Assembly (NCBI RefSeq): GCF_010183535.1
Contig: NW_026526001.1
Span: forward strand, 186,001-250,000
Length of the DNA stretch: 64,000 bases
Source of the DNA: Caenorhabditis remanei
Taxonomy: Eukaryota > Nematoda > Chromadorea > Rhabditida > Rhabditidae
Reading direction: 5' to 3'
In this document: positions 1 through 11,979 of the stretch, piece after piece
Layout: each line of letters starts with the position of its first letter
How positions within the stretch are numbered: the first letter of the stretch is position 1
Made by a program: the position numbers and the translations under genes
Notes under the pieces: model-generated
Databases searched by the model: none
What the model saw: the letters and a program-made list of their open reading frames with translations, nothing else
Told to the model about the DNA's origin: nothing

Positions 1-1283
1 TGGTGTCAGAATGGCAACTTTTGCCAATTTTTCCACGTCTCGACTTTCCAGAAGATCTCCGAAAACCTCCTCTGCCAAATCTCCAGTTGATTCAAGTCCT
101 TCGGGAATCTGCATTTCTCCAGTCACAGGATCGCCCATTTTTCCATCGCCAACCTCCAGAAGTCGTTTCTTCCAATCGAGAGCGTCTCCTGTGAGTCTCA
201 TGTTGGTCGTGAGGTGGTAGATCTGGAAATCTTTCCAAAGAAGTGATCGACTGATGCAATTGGCAATTTTCTCATCCGCTCCACCTCTTTCAATGACAGG
301 TAAGACATGCTTGAAGTCACCGCCCAAAAAGACAATTTTTCCACCAAATGGGAGATTAGTTCCGATGACTTCTCTCATAAATCTGTCAACTGTCTCCATA
401 GACGCCTTTGGGGACATTGGAGCCTCGTCCCACAATGTAAATTCGCATTCCAAAAGCCATCTAGCCAGATCGGATCGCAGATTGATTCGACACGTTTTGC
501 ATCCATTGTTGATGTCAAGTTTCATGATTGAAGCCACAGTTCTACCCGTTCGAAAGAAGAGCTGCCGCGATACCAACCCAGGCCATTGTCAGAATTTTCT
601 TTTTCATTCCCATGATGATGTTTGCGAGACAGTTGTAAACATAAGTCTTCCCACTGCAAGAAAAGGCCACCGACATCTAGTGAATTCAGAACTTCATCTA
701 TGAATTCAGCTTGCTCCTTGTTGAGAGATTCTCTCATCTGCTCTCCTAACTTCTTGCACATCTCATGGTCGATGACTTGTCCATATCGATGAACTCGGGT
801 GTACGATCTTTTGATCCACTTTCTGAGATCCTCATTCATTGCCTCCATTCTGTCAAACATGTCATGTGTCGATTGTCTCGAAGAGATGAAGAGTCCCGAA
901 GAGCCCACGAAGCTGACACGGAGAATGGAAGTGGACAACTTCTTGGAGTGTTTGCTCGTAAATAGTGTCATCAGTCAGGAATCCAGATGCTCTTGCTGCT
1001 TTCACAAAAATGTCCCATTTGTGACCCTGGACAGTGCGAAGTTCCTCAAAACTTGTGGATCCTTTGGTATACAGAAGTAGTTGTCAGAGAGCAAATTTCT
1101 CACGATTCCTGGGAGATATAAATTACATCCGTCCAATCGAGAACTCTTTCGTCTTCCTGGAATTCCATGTACCCGTCTTTGAGTTGAAGATGAAATGTTC
1201 GCTCATCTCGTGGTAGTAGATGCTTCTGGAGTCACAAAGATTCAGTGGAAAAGTTCCATCTGATTGAACAGCTTCATCCACCC
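1..1283 (-). pseudogene. Helitron Rep/helicase fragment (PIF1-like helicase part)
   Basis: Read on the minus strand, this encodes the C-terminal part of a Helitron replication protein, the rolling-circle transposase-helicase. Visible pieces in order are ISPRNREKFAL, TKGSTSFEELRTVQG, GFLTDDTIYEQTLQEVV and CQLRGLFGTL, then the helicase start LNKEQAEFIDEVLNSL, a Walker A remnant SGKTYVYN (near 640-665), a Walker B-like WDEAPMSP and GGDFKHVLPV followed by HLTTNMR. The frame is broken several times: stops fall close after the IGRM motif, and the Walker A and the following motifs lie in different frames. The gene also runs off the left edge of the window, so only part of it is seen. It is a dead copy. 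The PIF1-type assignment is firm; the subfamily is not determined. Confidence 0.85.
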
Positions 1284-2066
1284 TAACCACTTAACCACGC
1301 GTGATGGTGAAGGTTTCGAAAAGAAAGAGGGAGTCATGTCTGAGTTTCTCTTTTTTAATGTAGTTCAGTGATAAAAACTTTGATAGACCCAGATGACGTG
1401 AAGTTGCGAAATTCGAGGGAAAATCGGACATCAGTAAGAGAAAATTTTGGATCTTCAGGTCCAAGTTCGAAAAAATCGGTTTAGTAGGGAGAGCGATAGG
1501 ATCGGTGATCTACGCGCAAACATACAGAATCTGGTGTTTGTTAATAGAGACTGTTTTTTGCAGCCACTGGCCACAAAAAGAAAAAAGTTAAAGTTACATT
1601 TAACCGCTTTTCTTTTGCGTCTGGAGTCGAACCAACTAACTGTAGTCAATGTTGCTTAACTTGCCAGATCGGACGGTCGGCGCGTTCCCCTTTGTCCACG
1701 CGCCACTGAAGAGGCGCCGCTCTGTGGAGAGGAAAGCGAGCAGGCGACGTTTCACGGGTTTTGCCTCCCGCCTCCCGCCTTTCTCTCTTCGAATTTGGCT
1801 TGAATTTCAGTTTTATTGATCCAGAAGACGTTGTTTTGAGAATTTTAGAAAAATAAAAAGTGGGGCATCAAGTGGTGAAAATTTCTGATCGTTTGGTCCA
1901 AGTTCGAAGAAAATCGGTTCAGTAGGGAGGACGGTAGGGTCGGCGACAGACAGACAAACATACACCCGTTTGCGATTGATTGTTAATAGTAAAGATGTGA
2001 GTTTTCTTCGTTTCCGTTTAGTTCTGACCATGACATCCGGCTGAAAACTGTTTTGAGACAAGCAGA
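1284..2066. other. Non-coding stretch with two related 75-bp segments
   Basis: No gene is visible. Two related segments occur, near 1456-1530 and 1890-1965, both starting with GGTCCAAGTTCGAA and sharing AATCGGTT, AGTAGGGAG and ACAAACATAC. They look like two diverged copies of one repeat and are not assigned to a family. Small ORFs here have no recognisable domain. Confidence 0.5.
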
Positions 2067-2480
2067 AAATAGATTTGGTGGAATGGGCTCACCTTGTCTA
2101 ACTTGGTAATGTTGACTGGGTTGTAGAAATGGTTTGATTGAAATGGAGCAATCGTTGCAACATTTAGTTAGAAGTGTTTTATATCTTTAGTCGATCCCTC
2201 TAGTCTTTAGGCTTTTCCATAAAGCAGAAGGTTCTATCGTGTCGAAAGCCTTCTTGAAGTCGATGAATCATGGTGATTGATATTTGATATTCTCGACCTA
2301 CTTCCATCAGTCTTTGTACTGAATGGATGTGGTCAATCGTCGAGAATGATCTTCTGAATTCTGCCTGTTCGACCGGTTGGGTTTCTTTTAATAATTCCCG
2401 GTCTCGATTGAGGATGCGTTTTGAGAAGACTTTGTACAGTACAGGGAGCAGACAGACCGAACGATGGTTCTTCAGATGAA
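2067..2480 (-). pseudogene. Non-LTR reverse transcriptase fragment, RTE-like
   Basis: Minus-strand reading gives the centre of a non-LTR reverse transcriptase. NHRSVCLLPVLYKVFSKRIL leads to EQAEFRRSFSTIDHIHSVQR, then in another frame FIDFKKAFDTIE (palm motif A with its catalytic Asp), and later QVRQGEPIPPNLFSAC (motif B). The wording of these motifs is closest to RTE-type elements. At least one frameshift separates the first block from motif A and a stop follows it, so the copy is dead. It is truncated on both sides; its 5' edge meets the 125-bp satellite exactly at 2480. Confidence 0.8.
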
Positions 2481-5400
2481 GTTTCTAGAAAATTCTGGAT
2501 AAATCTCAAAAACTTACGGATCCTCTGTAAGCCTTCAGAATTTTTTCTAACATTCTGTAACTTTCCGGAAGAATTGAATTCCAGCGTCTTTGGAAGTTAC
2601 CGGAAGTTTCTAGAAAATTCTGGATAAATCTCAAAAACTTACGGATCCTCTGTAAGCCTTCAGAATTTTTTCTAACATTCTGGAACTTTCCGGAAGAATT
2701 GAATTCCAGCGTCTTTGGAAGTTAACGAAAGTTTCTAGAAAATTCTGGATGAATCTCAAAAACTTACGGATCCTCTGTAAGCCTTCAGAATTTTCTCTAA
2801 CATTCTGGAACTTTCCGGAAGAATTGAATTCCAGCGTCTCTGGAAGTTACCGGAAGTTTCTAGAAAATTCTGGATAAATCTCAAAAACTTACGGATCCTC
2901 TGTAAGCCTTCAGAATTTTTTCTAACATTCTGGAACTTTCCGGAAGAATTGAATTCCAGCGTCTTTGGAAGTTACCGAAAGTTTCTAGAAAATTCTGGAT
3001 GAATCTCAAAAACTTACGGATCCTCTGTAAGCCTTCAGAATTTTTTCTAACATTCTGGAACTTTCCGGAAGAATTGAATTCCAGCGTCTTTGGAAGTTAC
3101 CGAAAGTTTCTAGAAAATTCTGGATAAATCTCAAAAATTTACGGATCCTCTGTAAGCCTTCAGAATTTTTTCTAACATTCTGGAACTTTCCGGAAGAATT
3201 GAATTCCAGCGTCTTTGGAAGTTACCGAAAGTTTCTAGAAAATTCTGGATAAATCTCAAAAACTTACGGATCCTCTGTAAGCCTTCAGAATTTTCTCTAA
3301 CATTCTGGAACTTTCCGGAAGAATTGAATTCCAGCGTCTCTGGAATTTACCGGAAGTTTCTAGAAAATTCTGGATAAATCTCAAAAACTTACGGATCCTC
3401 TGTAAGCCTTCAGAATTTTTTCTAACATTCTGGAACTTTCCGGAAGAATTGAATTCCAGCGTCTTTGGAAGTTACCGAAAGTTTCTAGAAAATTCTGGAT
3501 GAATCTCAAAAACTTACGGATCCTCTGTAAGCCTTCAGAATTTTCTCTAACATTCTGGAACTTTCCGGAAGAATTGAATTCCAGCGTCTTTGGAAGTTAC
3601 CGAAAGTTTCTAGAAAATTCTGGATGAATCTCAAAAACTTACGGATCCTCTGTAAGCCTTCAGAATTTTCTCTAACATTCTGGAACTTTCCGGAAGAATT
3701 GAATTCCAGCGTCTCTGGAATTTACCGGAAGTTTCTAGAAAATTCTGGATAAATCTCAAAAACTTACGGATCCTCTGTAAGCCTTCAGAATTTTTTCTAA
3801 CATTCTGGAACTTTCCGGAAGAATTGAATTCCAGCGTCTTTGGAAGTTACCGAAAGTTTCTAGAAAATTCTGGATGAATCTCAAAAACTTACGGATCCTC
3901 TGTAAGCCTTCAGAATTTTCTCTAACATTCTGGAACTTTCCGGAAGAATTGAATTCCAGCGTCTTTGGAAGTTACCGAAAGTTTCTAGAAAATTCTGGAT
4001 GAATCTCAAAAACTTACGGATCCTCTGTAAGCCTTCAGAATTTTCTCTAACATTCTGGAACTTTCCGGAAGAATTGAATTCCAGCGTCTCTGGAATTTAC
4101 CGGAAGTTTCTAGAAAATTCTGGATAAATCTCAAAAACTTACGGATCCTCTGTAAGCCTTCAGAATTTTTTCTAACATTCTGGAACTTTCCGGAAGAATT
4201 GAATTCCAGCGTCTTTGGAAGTTACCGAAAGTTTCTAGAAAATTCTGGATGAATCTCAAAAACTTACGGATCCTCTGTAAGCCTTCAGAATTTTCTCTAA
4301 CATTCTGGAACTTTCCGGAAGAATTGAATTCCAGCGTCTTTGGAAGTTACCGGAAGTTTCTAGAAAATTCTGGATAAATCTCAAAAACTTACGGATCCTC
4401 TGTAAGCCTTCAGAATTTTCTCTAACATTCTGTAACTTTTCGGAAGAATTGAATTCCAGCGTCTCTGGAATTTACCGGAAGTTTCTAGAAAATTCTGGAT
4501 AAATCTCAAAAACTTACGGATCCTCTGTAAGCCTTCAGAATTTTTTCTAACATTCTGGAACTTTCCGGAAGAATTGAATTCCAGCGTCTTTGGAAGTTAC
4601 CGAAAGTTTCTAGAAAATTCTGGATGAATCTCAAAAACTTACGGATCCTCTGTAAGCCTTCAGAATTTTCTCTAACATTCTGGAACTTTCCGGAAGAATT
4701 GAATTCCAGCGTCTTTGGAAGTTACCGAAAGTTTCTAGAAAATTCTGGATGAATCTCAAAAACTTACGGATCCTCTGTAAGCCTTCAGAATTTTCTCTAA
4801 CATTCTGGAACTTTCCGGAAGAATTGAATTCCAGCGTCTCTGGAATTTACCGGAAGTTTCTAGAAAATTCTGGATAAATCTCAAAAACTTACGGATCCTC
4901 TGTAAGCCTTCAGAATTTTTTCTAACATTCTGGAACTTTCCGGAAGAATTGAATTCCAGCGTCTTTGGAAGTTACCGAAAGTTTCTAGAAAATTCTGGAT
5001 GAATCTCAAAAACTTACGGATCCTCTGTAAGCCTTCAGAATTTTCTCTAACATTCTGGAACTTTCCGGAAGAATTGAATTCCAGCGTCTTTGGAAGTTAC
5101 CGAAAGTTTCTAGAAAATTCTGGATGAATCTCAAAAACTTACGGATCCTCTGTAAGCCTTCAGAATTTTCTCTAACATTCTGGAACTTTCCGGAAGAATT
5201 GAATTCCAGCGTCTCTGGAATTTACCGGAAGTTTCTAGAAAATTCTGGATAAATCTCAAAAACTTACGGATCCTCTGTAAGCCTTCAGAATTTTTTCTAA
5301 CATTCTGGAACTTTCCGGAAGAATTGAATTCCAGCGTCTTTGGAAGTTACCGAAAGTTTCTAGAAAATTCTGGATGAATCTCAAAAACTTACGGATCCTC

Positions 5401-8400
5401 TGTAAGCCTTCAGAATTTTCTCTAACATTCTGGAACTTTCCGGAAGAATTGAATTCCAGCGTCTTTGGAAGTTACCGAAAGTTTCTAGAAAATTCTGGAT
5501 GAATCTCAAAAACTTACGGATCCTCTGTAAGCCTTCAGAATTTTCTCTAACATTCTGTAACTTTCCGGAAGAATTGAATTCCAGCGTCTTTGGAAGTTAC
5601 CGAAAGTTTCTAGAAAATTCTGGATGAATCTCAAAAACTTACGGATCCTCTGTAAGCCTTCAGAATTTTCTCTAACATTCTGGAACTTTCCGGAAGAATT
5701 GAATTCCAGCGTCTTTGGAAGTTACCGAAAGTTTCTAGAAAATTCTGGATGAATCTCAAAAACTTACGGATCCTCTGTAAGCCTTCAGAATTTTCTCTAA
5801 CATTCTGGAACTTTCCGGAAGAATTGAATTCCAGCGTCTTTGGAAGTTACCGAAAGTTTCTAGAAAATTCTGGATGAATCTCAAAAACTTACGGATCCTC
5901 TGTAAGCCTTCAGAATTTTCTCTAACATTCTGGAACTTTCCGGAAGAATTGAATTCCAGCGTCTCTGGAATTTACCGGAAGTTTCTAGAAAATTCTGGAT
6001 AAATCTCAAAAACTTACGGATCCTCTGTAAGCCTTCAGAATTTTTTCTAACATTCTGGAACTTTCCGGAAGAATTGAATTCCAGCGTCTTTGGAAGTTAC
6101 CGAAAGTTTCTAGAAAATTCTGGATGAATCTCAAAAACTTACGGATCCTCTGTAAGCCTTCAGAATTTTCTCTAACATTCTGGAACTTTCCGGAAGAATT
6201 GAATTCCAGCGTCTTTGGAAGTTACCGGAAGTTTCTAGAAAATTCTGGATAAATCTCAAAAACTTACGGATCCTCTGTAAGCCTTCAGAATTTTCTCTAA
6301 CATTCTGTAACTTTTCGGAAGAATTGAATTCCAGCGTCTTTGGAAGTTACCGGAAGTTTCTAGAAAATTCTGGATAAATCTCAAAAACTTACGGATCCTC
6401 TGTAAGCCTTCAGAATTTTCTCTAACATTCTGGAACTTTCCGGAAGAATTGAATTCCAGCGTCTTTGGAAGTTACCGAAAGTTTCTAGAAAATTCTGGAT
6501 AAATCTCAAAAACTTACGGATCCTCTGTAAGCCTTCAGAATTTTCTCTAACATTCTGGAACTTTCCGGAAGAATTGAATTCCAGCGTCTTTGGAAGTTAC
6601 CGGAAGTTTCTAGAAAATTCTGGATAAATCTCAAAAACTTACGGATCCTCTGTAAGCCTTCAGAATTTTTTCTAACATTCTGGAACTTTCCGGAAGAATT
6701 GAATTCCAGCGTCTTTGGAAGTTACCGGAAGTTTCTAGAAAATTCTGGATAAATCTCGAAAACTTACGGATCCTCTGTAAGCCTTCAGAATTTTCTCTAA
6801 CATTCTGTAACTTTTCGGAAGAATTGAATTCCAGCGTCTTTGGAAGTTACCGGAAGTTTCTAGAAAATTCTGGATGAATCTCAAAAACTTACGGATCCTC
6901 TGTAAGCCTTCAGAATTTTCTCTAACATTCTGGAACTTTCCGGAAGAATTGAATTCCAGCGTCTTTGGAAGTTACCGGAAGTTTCTAGAAAATTCTGGAT
7001 AAATCTCAAAAACTTACGGATCCTCTGTAAGCCTTCAGAATTTTTTCTAACATTCTGGAACTTTCCGGAAGAATTGAATTCCAGCGTCTTTGGAAGTTAC
7101 CGGAAGTTTCTAGAAAATTCTGGATAAATCTCAAAAACTTACGGATCCTCTGTAAGCCTTCAGAATTTTCTCTAACATTCTGTAACTTTTCGGAAGAATT
7201 GAATTCCAGCGTCTTTGGAAGTTACCGGAAGTTTCTAGAAAATTCTGGATAAATCTCAAAAACTTACGGATCCTCTGTAAGCCTTCAGAATTTTCTCTAA
7301 CATTCTGGAACTTTCCGGAAGAATTGAATTCCAGCGTCTTTGGAAGTTACCGAAAGTTTCTAGAAAATTCTGGATGAATCTCAAAAACTTACGGATCCTC
7401 TGTAAGCCTTCAGAATTTTCTCTAACATTCTGGAACTTTCCGGAAGAATTGAATTCCAGCGTCTCTGGAAGTTACCGGAAGTTTCTAGAAAATTCTGGAT
7501 AAATCTCAAAAACTTACGGATCCTCTGTAAGCCTTCAGAATTTTTTCTAACATTCTGGAACTTTCCGGAAGAATTGAATTCCAGCGTCTTTGGAAGTTAC
7601 CGAAAGTTTCTAGAAAATTCTGGATGAATCTCAAAAACTTACGGATCCTCTGTAAGCCTTCAGAATTTTCTCTAACATTCTGGAACTTTCCGGAAGAATT
7701 GAATTCCAGCGTCTTTGGAAGTTACCGAAAGTTTCTAGAAAATTCTGGATAAATCTCAAAAACTTACGGATCCTCTGTAAGCCTTCAGAATTTTTTCTAA
7801 CATTCTGGAACTTTCCGGAAGAATTGAATTCCAGCGTCTTTGGAAGTTACTGAAAGTTTCTAGAAAATTCTGGATAAATCTCAAAAACTTACGGATCCTC
7901 TGTAAGCCTTCAGAATTTTCTCTAACATTCTGGAACTTTCCGGAAGAATTGAATTCCAGCGTCTCTGGAAGTTACCGGAAGTTTCTAGAAAATTCTGGAT
8001 AAATCTCAAAAACTTACGGATCCTCTGTAAGCCTTCAGAATTTTTTCTAACATTCTGGAACTTTCCGGAAGAATTGAATTCCAGCGTCTTTGGAAGTTAC
8101 CGAAAGTTTCTAGAAAATTCTGGATGAATCTCAAAAACTTACGGATCCTCTGTAAGCCTTCAGAATTTTCTCTAACATTCTGGAACTTTCCGGAAGAATT
8201 GAATTCCAGCGTCTTTGGAAGTTACCGGAAGTTTCTAGAAAATTCTGGATAAATCTCAAAAACTTACGGATCCTCTGTAAGCCTTCAGAATTTTCTCTAA
8301 CATTCTGTAACTTTTCGGAAGAATTGAATTCCAGCGTCTTTGGAAGTTACCGGAAGTTTCTAGAAAATTCTGGATAAATCTCAAAAACTTACGGATCCTC

Positions 8401-10900
8401 TGTAAGCCTTCAGAATTTTCTCTAACATTCTGGAACTTTCCGGAAGAATTGAATTCCAGCGTCTTTGGAAGTTACCGAAAGTTTCTAGAAAATTCTGGAT
8501 AAATCTCAAAAACTTACGGATCCTCTGTAAGCCTTCAGAATTTTCTCTAACATTCTGGAACTTTCCGGAAGAATTGAATTCCAGCGTCTTTGGAAGTTAC
8601 CGGAAGTTTCTAGAAAATTCTGGATAAATCTCAAAAACTTACGGATCCTCTGTAAGCCTTCAGAATTTTTTCTAACATTCTGGAACTTTCCGGAAGAATT
8701 GAATTCCAGCGTCTTTGGAAGTTACCGGAAGTTTCTAGAAAATTCTGGATAAATCTCGAAAACTTACGGATCCTCTGTAAGCCTTCAGAATTTTCTCTAA
8801 CATTCTGTAACTTTTCGGAAGAATTGAATTCCAGCGTCTTTGGAAGTTACCGGAAGTTTCTAGAAAATTCTGGATAAATCTCAAAAACTTACGGATCCTC
8901 TGTAAGCCTTCAGAATTTTCTCTAACATTCTGGAACTTTCCGGAAGAATTGAATTCCAGCGTCTTTGGAAGTTACCGAAAGTTTCTAGAAAATTCTGGAT
9001 AAATCTCAAAAACTTACGGATCCTCTGTAAGCCTTCAGAATTTTCTCTAACATTCTGGAACTTTCCGGAAGAATTGAATTCCAGCGTCTTTGGAAGTTAC
9101 CGGAAGTTTCTAGAAAATTCTGGATAAATCTCGAAAACTTACGGATCCTCTGTAAGCCTTCAGAATTTTCTCTAACATTCTGGAACTTTCCGGAAGAATT
9201 GAATTCCAGCGTCTTTGGAAGTTACCGGAAGTTTCTAGAAAATTCTGGATAAATCTCAAAAACTTACGGATCCTCTGTAAGCCTTCAGAATTTTTTCTAA
9301 CATTCTGGAACTTTCCGGAAGAATTGAATTCCAGCGTCTTTGGAAGTTACCGGAAGTTTCTAGAAAATTCTGGATAAATCTCGAAAACTTACGGATCCTC
9401 TGTAAGCCTTCAGAATTTTCTCTAACATTCTGTAACTTTTCGGAAGAATTGAATTCCAGCGTCTTTGGAAGTTACCGGAAGTTTCTAGAAAATTCTGGAT
9501 GAATCTCAAAAACTTACGGATCCTCTGTAAGCCTTCAGAATTTTCTCTAACATTCTGGAACTTTCCGGAAGAATTGAATTCCAGCGTCTTTGGAAGTTAC
9601 CGGAAGTTTCTAGAAAATTCTGGATAAATCTCAAAAACTTACGGATCCTCTGTAAGCCTTCAGAATTTTTTCTAACATTCTGGAACTTTCCGGAAGAATT
9701 GAATTCCAGCGTCTTTGGAAGTTACCGGAAGTTTCTAGAAAATTCTGGATAAATCTCAAAAACTTACGGATCCTCTGTAAGCCTTCAGAATTTTCTCTAA
9801 CATTCTGTAACTTTTCGGAAGAATTGAATTCCAGCGTCTTTGGAAGTTACCGAAAGTTTCTAGAAAATTCTGGATAAATCTCAAAAACTTACGGATCCTC
9901 TGTAAGCCTTCAGAATTTTCTCTAACATTCTGTAACTTTTCGGAAGAATTGAATTCCAGCGTCTTTGGAAGTTACCGGAAGTTTCTAGAAAATTCTGGAT
10001 GAATCTCAAAAACTTACGGATCCTCTGTAAGCCTTCAGAATTTTCTCTAACATTCTGGAACTTTCCGGAAGAATTGAATTCCAGCGTCTTTGGAAGTTAC
10101 CGGAAGTTTCTAGAAAATTCTGGATAAATCTCAAAAACTTACGGATCCTCTGTAAGCCTTCAGAATTTTTTCTAACATTCTGGAACTTTCCGGAAGAATT
10201 GAATTCCAGCGTCTTTGGAAGTTACCGGAAGTTTCTAGAAAATTCTGGATAAATCTCAAAAACTTACGGATCCTCTGTAAGCCTTCAGAATTTTCTCTAA
10301 CATTCTGTAACTTTTCGGAAGAATTGAATTCCAGCGTCTTTGGAAGTTACCGAAAGTTTCTAGAAAATTCTGGATAAATCTCAAAAACTTACGGATCCTC
10401 TGTAAGCCTTCAGAATTTTCTCTAACATTCTGGAACTTTCCGGAAGAATTGAATTCCAGCGTCTTTGGAAGTTACCGAAAGTTTCTAGAAAATTCTGGAT
10501 GAATCTCAAAAACTTACGGATCCTCTGTAAGCCTTCAGAATTTTTTCTAACATTCTGGAACTTTCCGGAAGAATTGAATTCCAGCGTCTTTGGAAGTTAC
10601 CGAAAGTTTCTAGAAAATTCTGGATGAATCTCAAAAACTTACGGATCCTCTGTAAGCCTTCAGAATTTTCTCTAACATTCTGGAACTTTCCGGAAGAATT
10701 GAATTCCAGCGTCTTTGGAAGTTACCGAAAGTTTCTAGAAAATTCTGGATAAATCTCAAAAACTTACGGATCCTCTGTAAGCCTTCAGAATTTTCTCTAA
10801 CATTCTGGAAGTCTCTTGAAGTTTCTAAAGTTTCTGGAACCTTCTGGAAGTATCTAGAAGTTTCTGGCACATTCTGGAACCTTCTTGGAATTTCTGGATG
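2481..10900. repeat. 125-bp satellite, about 67 copies, each carrying two heat-shock-element arrays
   Basis: The spacing of ACGGATCCTC is 125 bp throughout (for example 2516, 2641, 2766), giving about 67 near-identical tandem units. Each unit holds GAA-GT-TTC-TA-GAA-AA-TTC and TTC-TG-GAA-CT-TTC-CG-GAA, which are alternating inverted GAA/TTC triplets at exact 5-bp steps, the definition of a heat shock element bound by HSF1. Variant units change single triplets (CGGAAG to CGAAAG, GGAAC to GTAAC, TTCC to TTTC). Beyond about 10800 the unit breaks down into a 10-bp TTCTGGAACC-like ladder. No coding potential. HSF-1-binding tandem repeats in Caenorhabditis Helitrons are known from the literature, and a Helitron helicase remnant lies 1.2 kb to the left; a direct Helitron origin of this array is inference. 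Confidence 0.95.
10803..10885. promoter_or_regulatory. Heat shock element ladder at the satellite edge
   Basis: In this 80-bp edge, TTC and GAA triplets alternate every 5 bp almost without break. From 10831 the phase is TTC 10832, GAA 10837, TTC 10842, GAA 10847, then a degenerate ATC, GAA 10857, TTC 10862, and TTC 10872, GAA 10877. Such runs are high-affinity HSF1 trimer sites. No gene lies within 1 kb, so any regulatory role is untested. Confidence 0.6.
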
Positions 10901-11960
10901 TTCCGGCCAAACTGGCTCAAATTTTCTGAAGTATTGTCTTGAGGTGCAAAAGGTGTCACTGCTAAAGTTTGGACCCCGTCCTTTCAGTTTAAACCCGCTT
11001 TCCCGATTTTTTGGTTACGGTAGCTACAGTACTCTTTCAGGGGTATGGCAGTGGAAAAAAAAATCTGCGAAGTGTCCCGATACAAAAGTACGGGACTATA
11101 GAGTTAACAAATTCATCAACGTACTCGATCAGTGGGATCTGATCCTTCCACGATATTAAGGTTCGACTGTTAATATTCAAAATTCTGTAACTACGGTTAT
11201 TCTTATAAATAAAAGACAATTGGGCATTGTCTGAGGCGCTGTCCGCAACGGTTTTGGAAAGAGAAGAGAAACTAAGCCAGCGGGCAAAACCGAACTAGCG
11301 TGCTTTGAACACGACCGCCGCTTTAGACCACTCGGCCATACGGGCACATTTGAAAAAGGGTTGCCACGTAAATGAGAAGAGGATAGCCGACTGAACCCGC
11401 CGAAGGCGGGGAAGAGAGGCTGGTCCTATAATAACCGGCTCAATTTTTTTGGATGTCATTCTGAGGGTTCTAGGTTGTTACCACCCCAGTCTGGTCTCTT
11501 CTCGTTCTGCTTTTCCATTTTTTGGGTGTCGGTAGCTACAGTAATCCTACAGTAATCTGGTATCCGGGATTCAAAAAACTGAAGCGCTCGGTGGTTCATG
11601 GGTATACCCCCAAACATCTTTTGAAACGGTTCAAAGAGAAAAAATTTATTCAGGGAGAAGCCTCGGACGGACAGACAGAACTATTATATTAGTAGGAAGA
11701 AGATTTTACTGTTGAGATTTTATGTCTAGCAATTTCAGGAAAAATTTCTGAAAAATATTGACTTTTGATTTTTCTATGTAGCCGGTTGACAGACCTTGTG
11801 GGTCTATCGATGCTCGATCGACTCGGAGAGTGCGTTTTAAACATTCATGAACTTTTACCGCCTTTCTAATGCATATTTTGGCATTTTTCATTATTTTGTT
11901 GTGTAACGCCATCGTCTTTTTTCTTTTTCGTTGTAATTGAAAACTGAAACCCACTAATAA
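10901..11960. other. Intergenic stretch upstream of the kinase gene
   Basis: No protein-coding gene is supported. It contains the tRNA-like fragment listed separately, short copies of the GGTAGCTACAGTA word common in worm repeats (about 11019 and 11530), and a small CCCGCCGAAGGCGGGG hairpin (near 11397-11412). Confidence 0.5.
11275..11345 (-). pseudogene. tRNA-like fragment, perhaps tRNA-Leu(CAA) derived
   Basis: On the minus strand the sequence starts GCCCGTATGGCCGAGTGGT, a good class II tRNA 5' half with a canonical A box. It is followed by a 4-bp anticodon stem CGTG/CACG around the loop TTCAAAG, which would place anticodon CAA. The variable arm and T arm are not recognisable: the expected GGTTCGAATCC box is only a degenerate AGTTCGGTTTTGCC, and the acceptor strand does not pair. 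It is probably a tRNA pseudogene or a tRNA-derived repeat head. A serine tRNA origin is possible. Confidence 0.45.
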
Positions 11961-11970
11961 TTTTTTCTAG
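11961..11970 (+). promoter_or_regulatory. Likely trans-splice acceptor of the kinase gene
   Basis: TTTTTTCTAG ends 9 bases before the kinase ATG at 11980. No upstream exon is needed, so this is most simply a spliced-leader acceptor, as used by most Caenorhabditis genes. A 5' UTR intron is the alternative. Confidence 0.45.
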
Positions 11971-11979
11971 GTCGGCAAC

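Noticed and set aside
2481..10900. CRISPR-like array or minisatellite-coded protein
   Set aside because: Units are contiguous 125-bp copies without unique spacers; the genome is eukaryotic; the frames inside are closed or are shadows.
11275..11345. Functional tRNA gene
   Set aside because: Only the 5' half fits; the T arm and acceptor strand are not recognisable.
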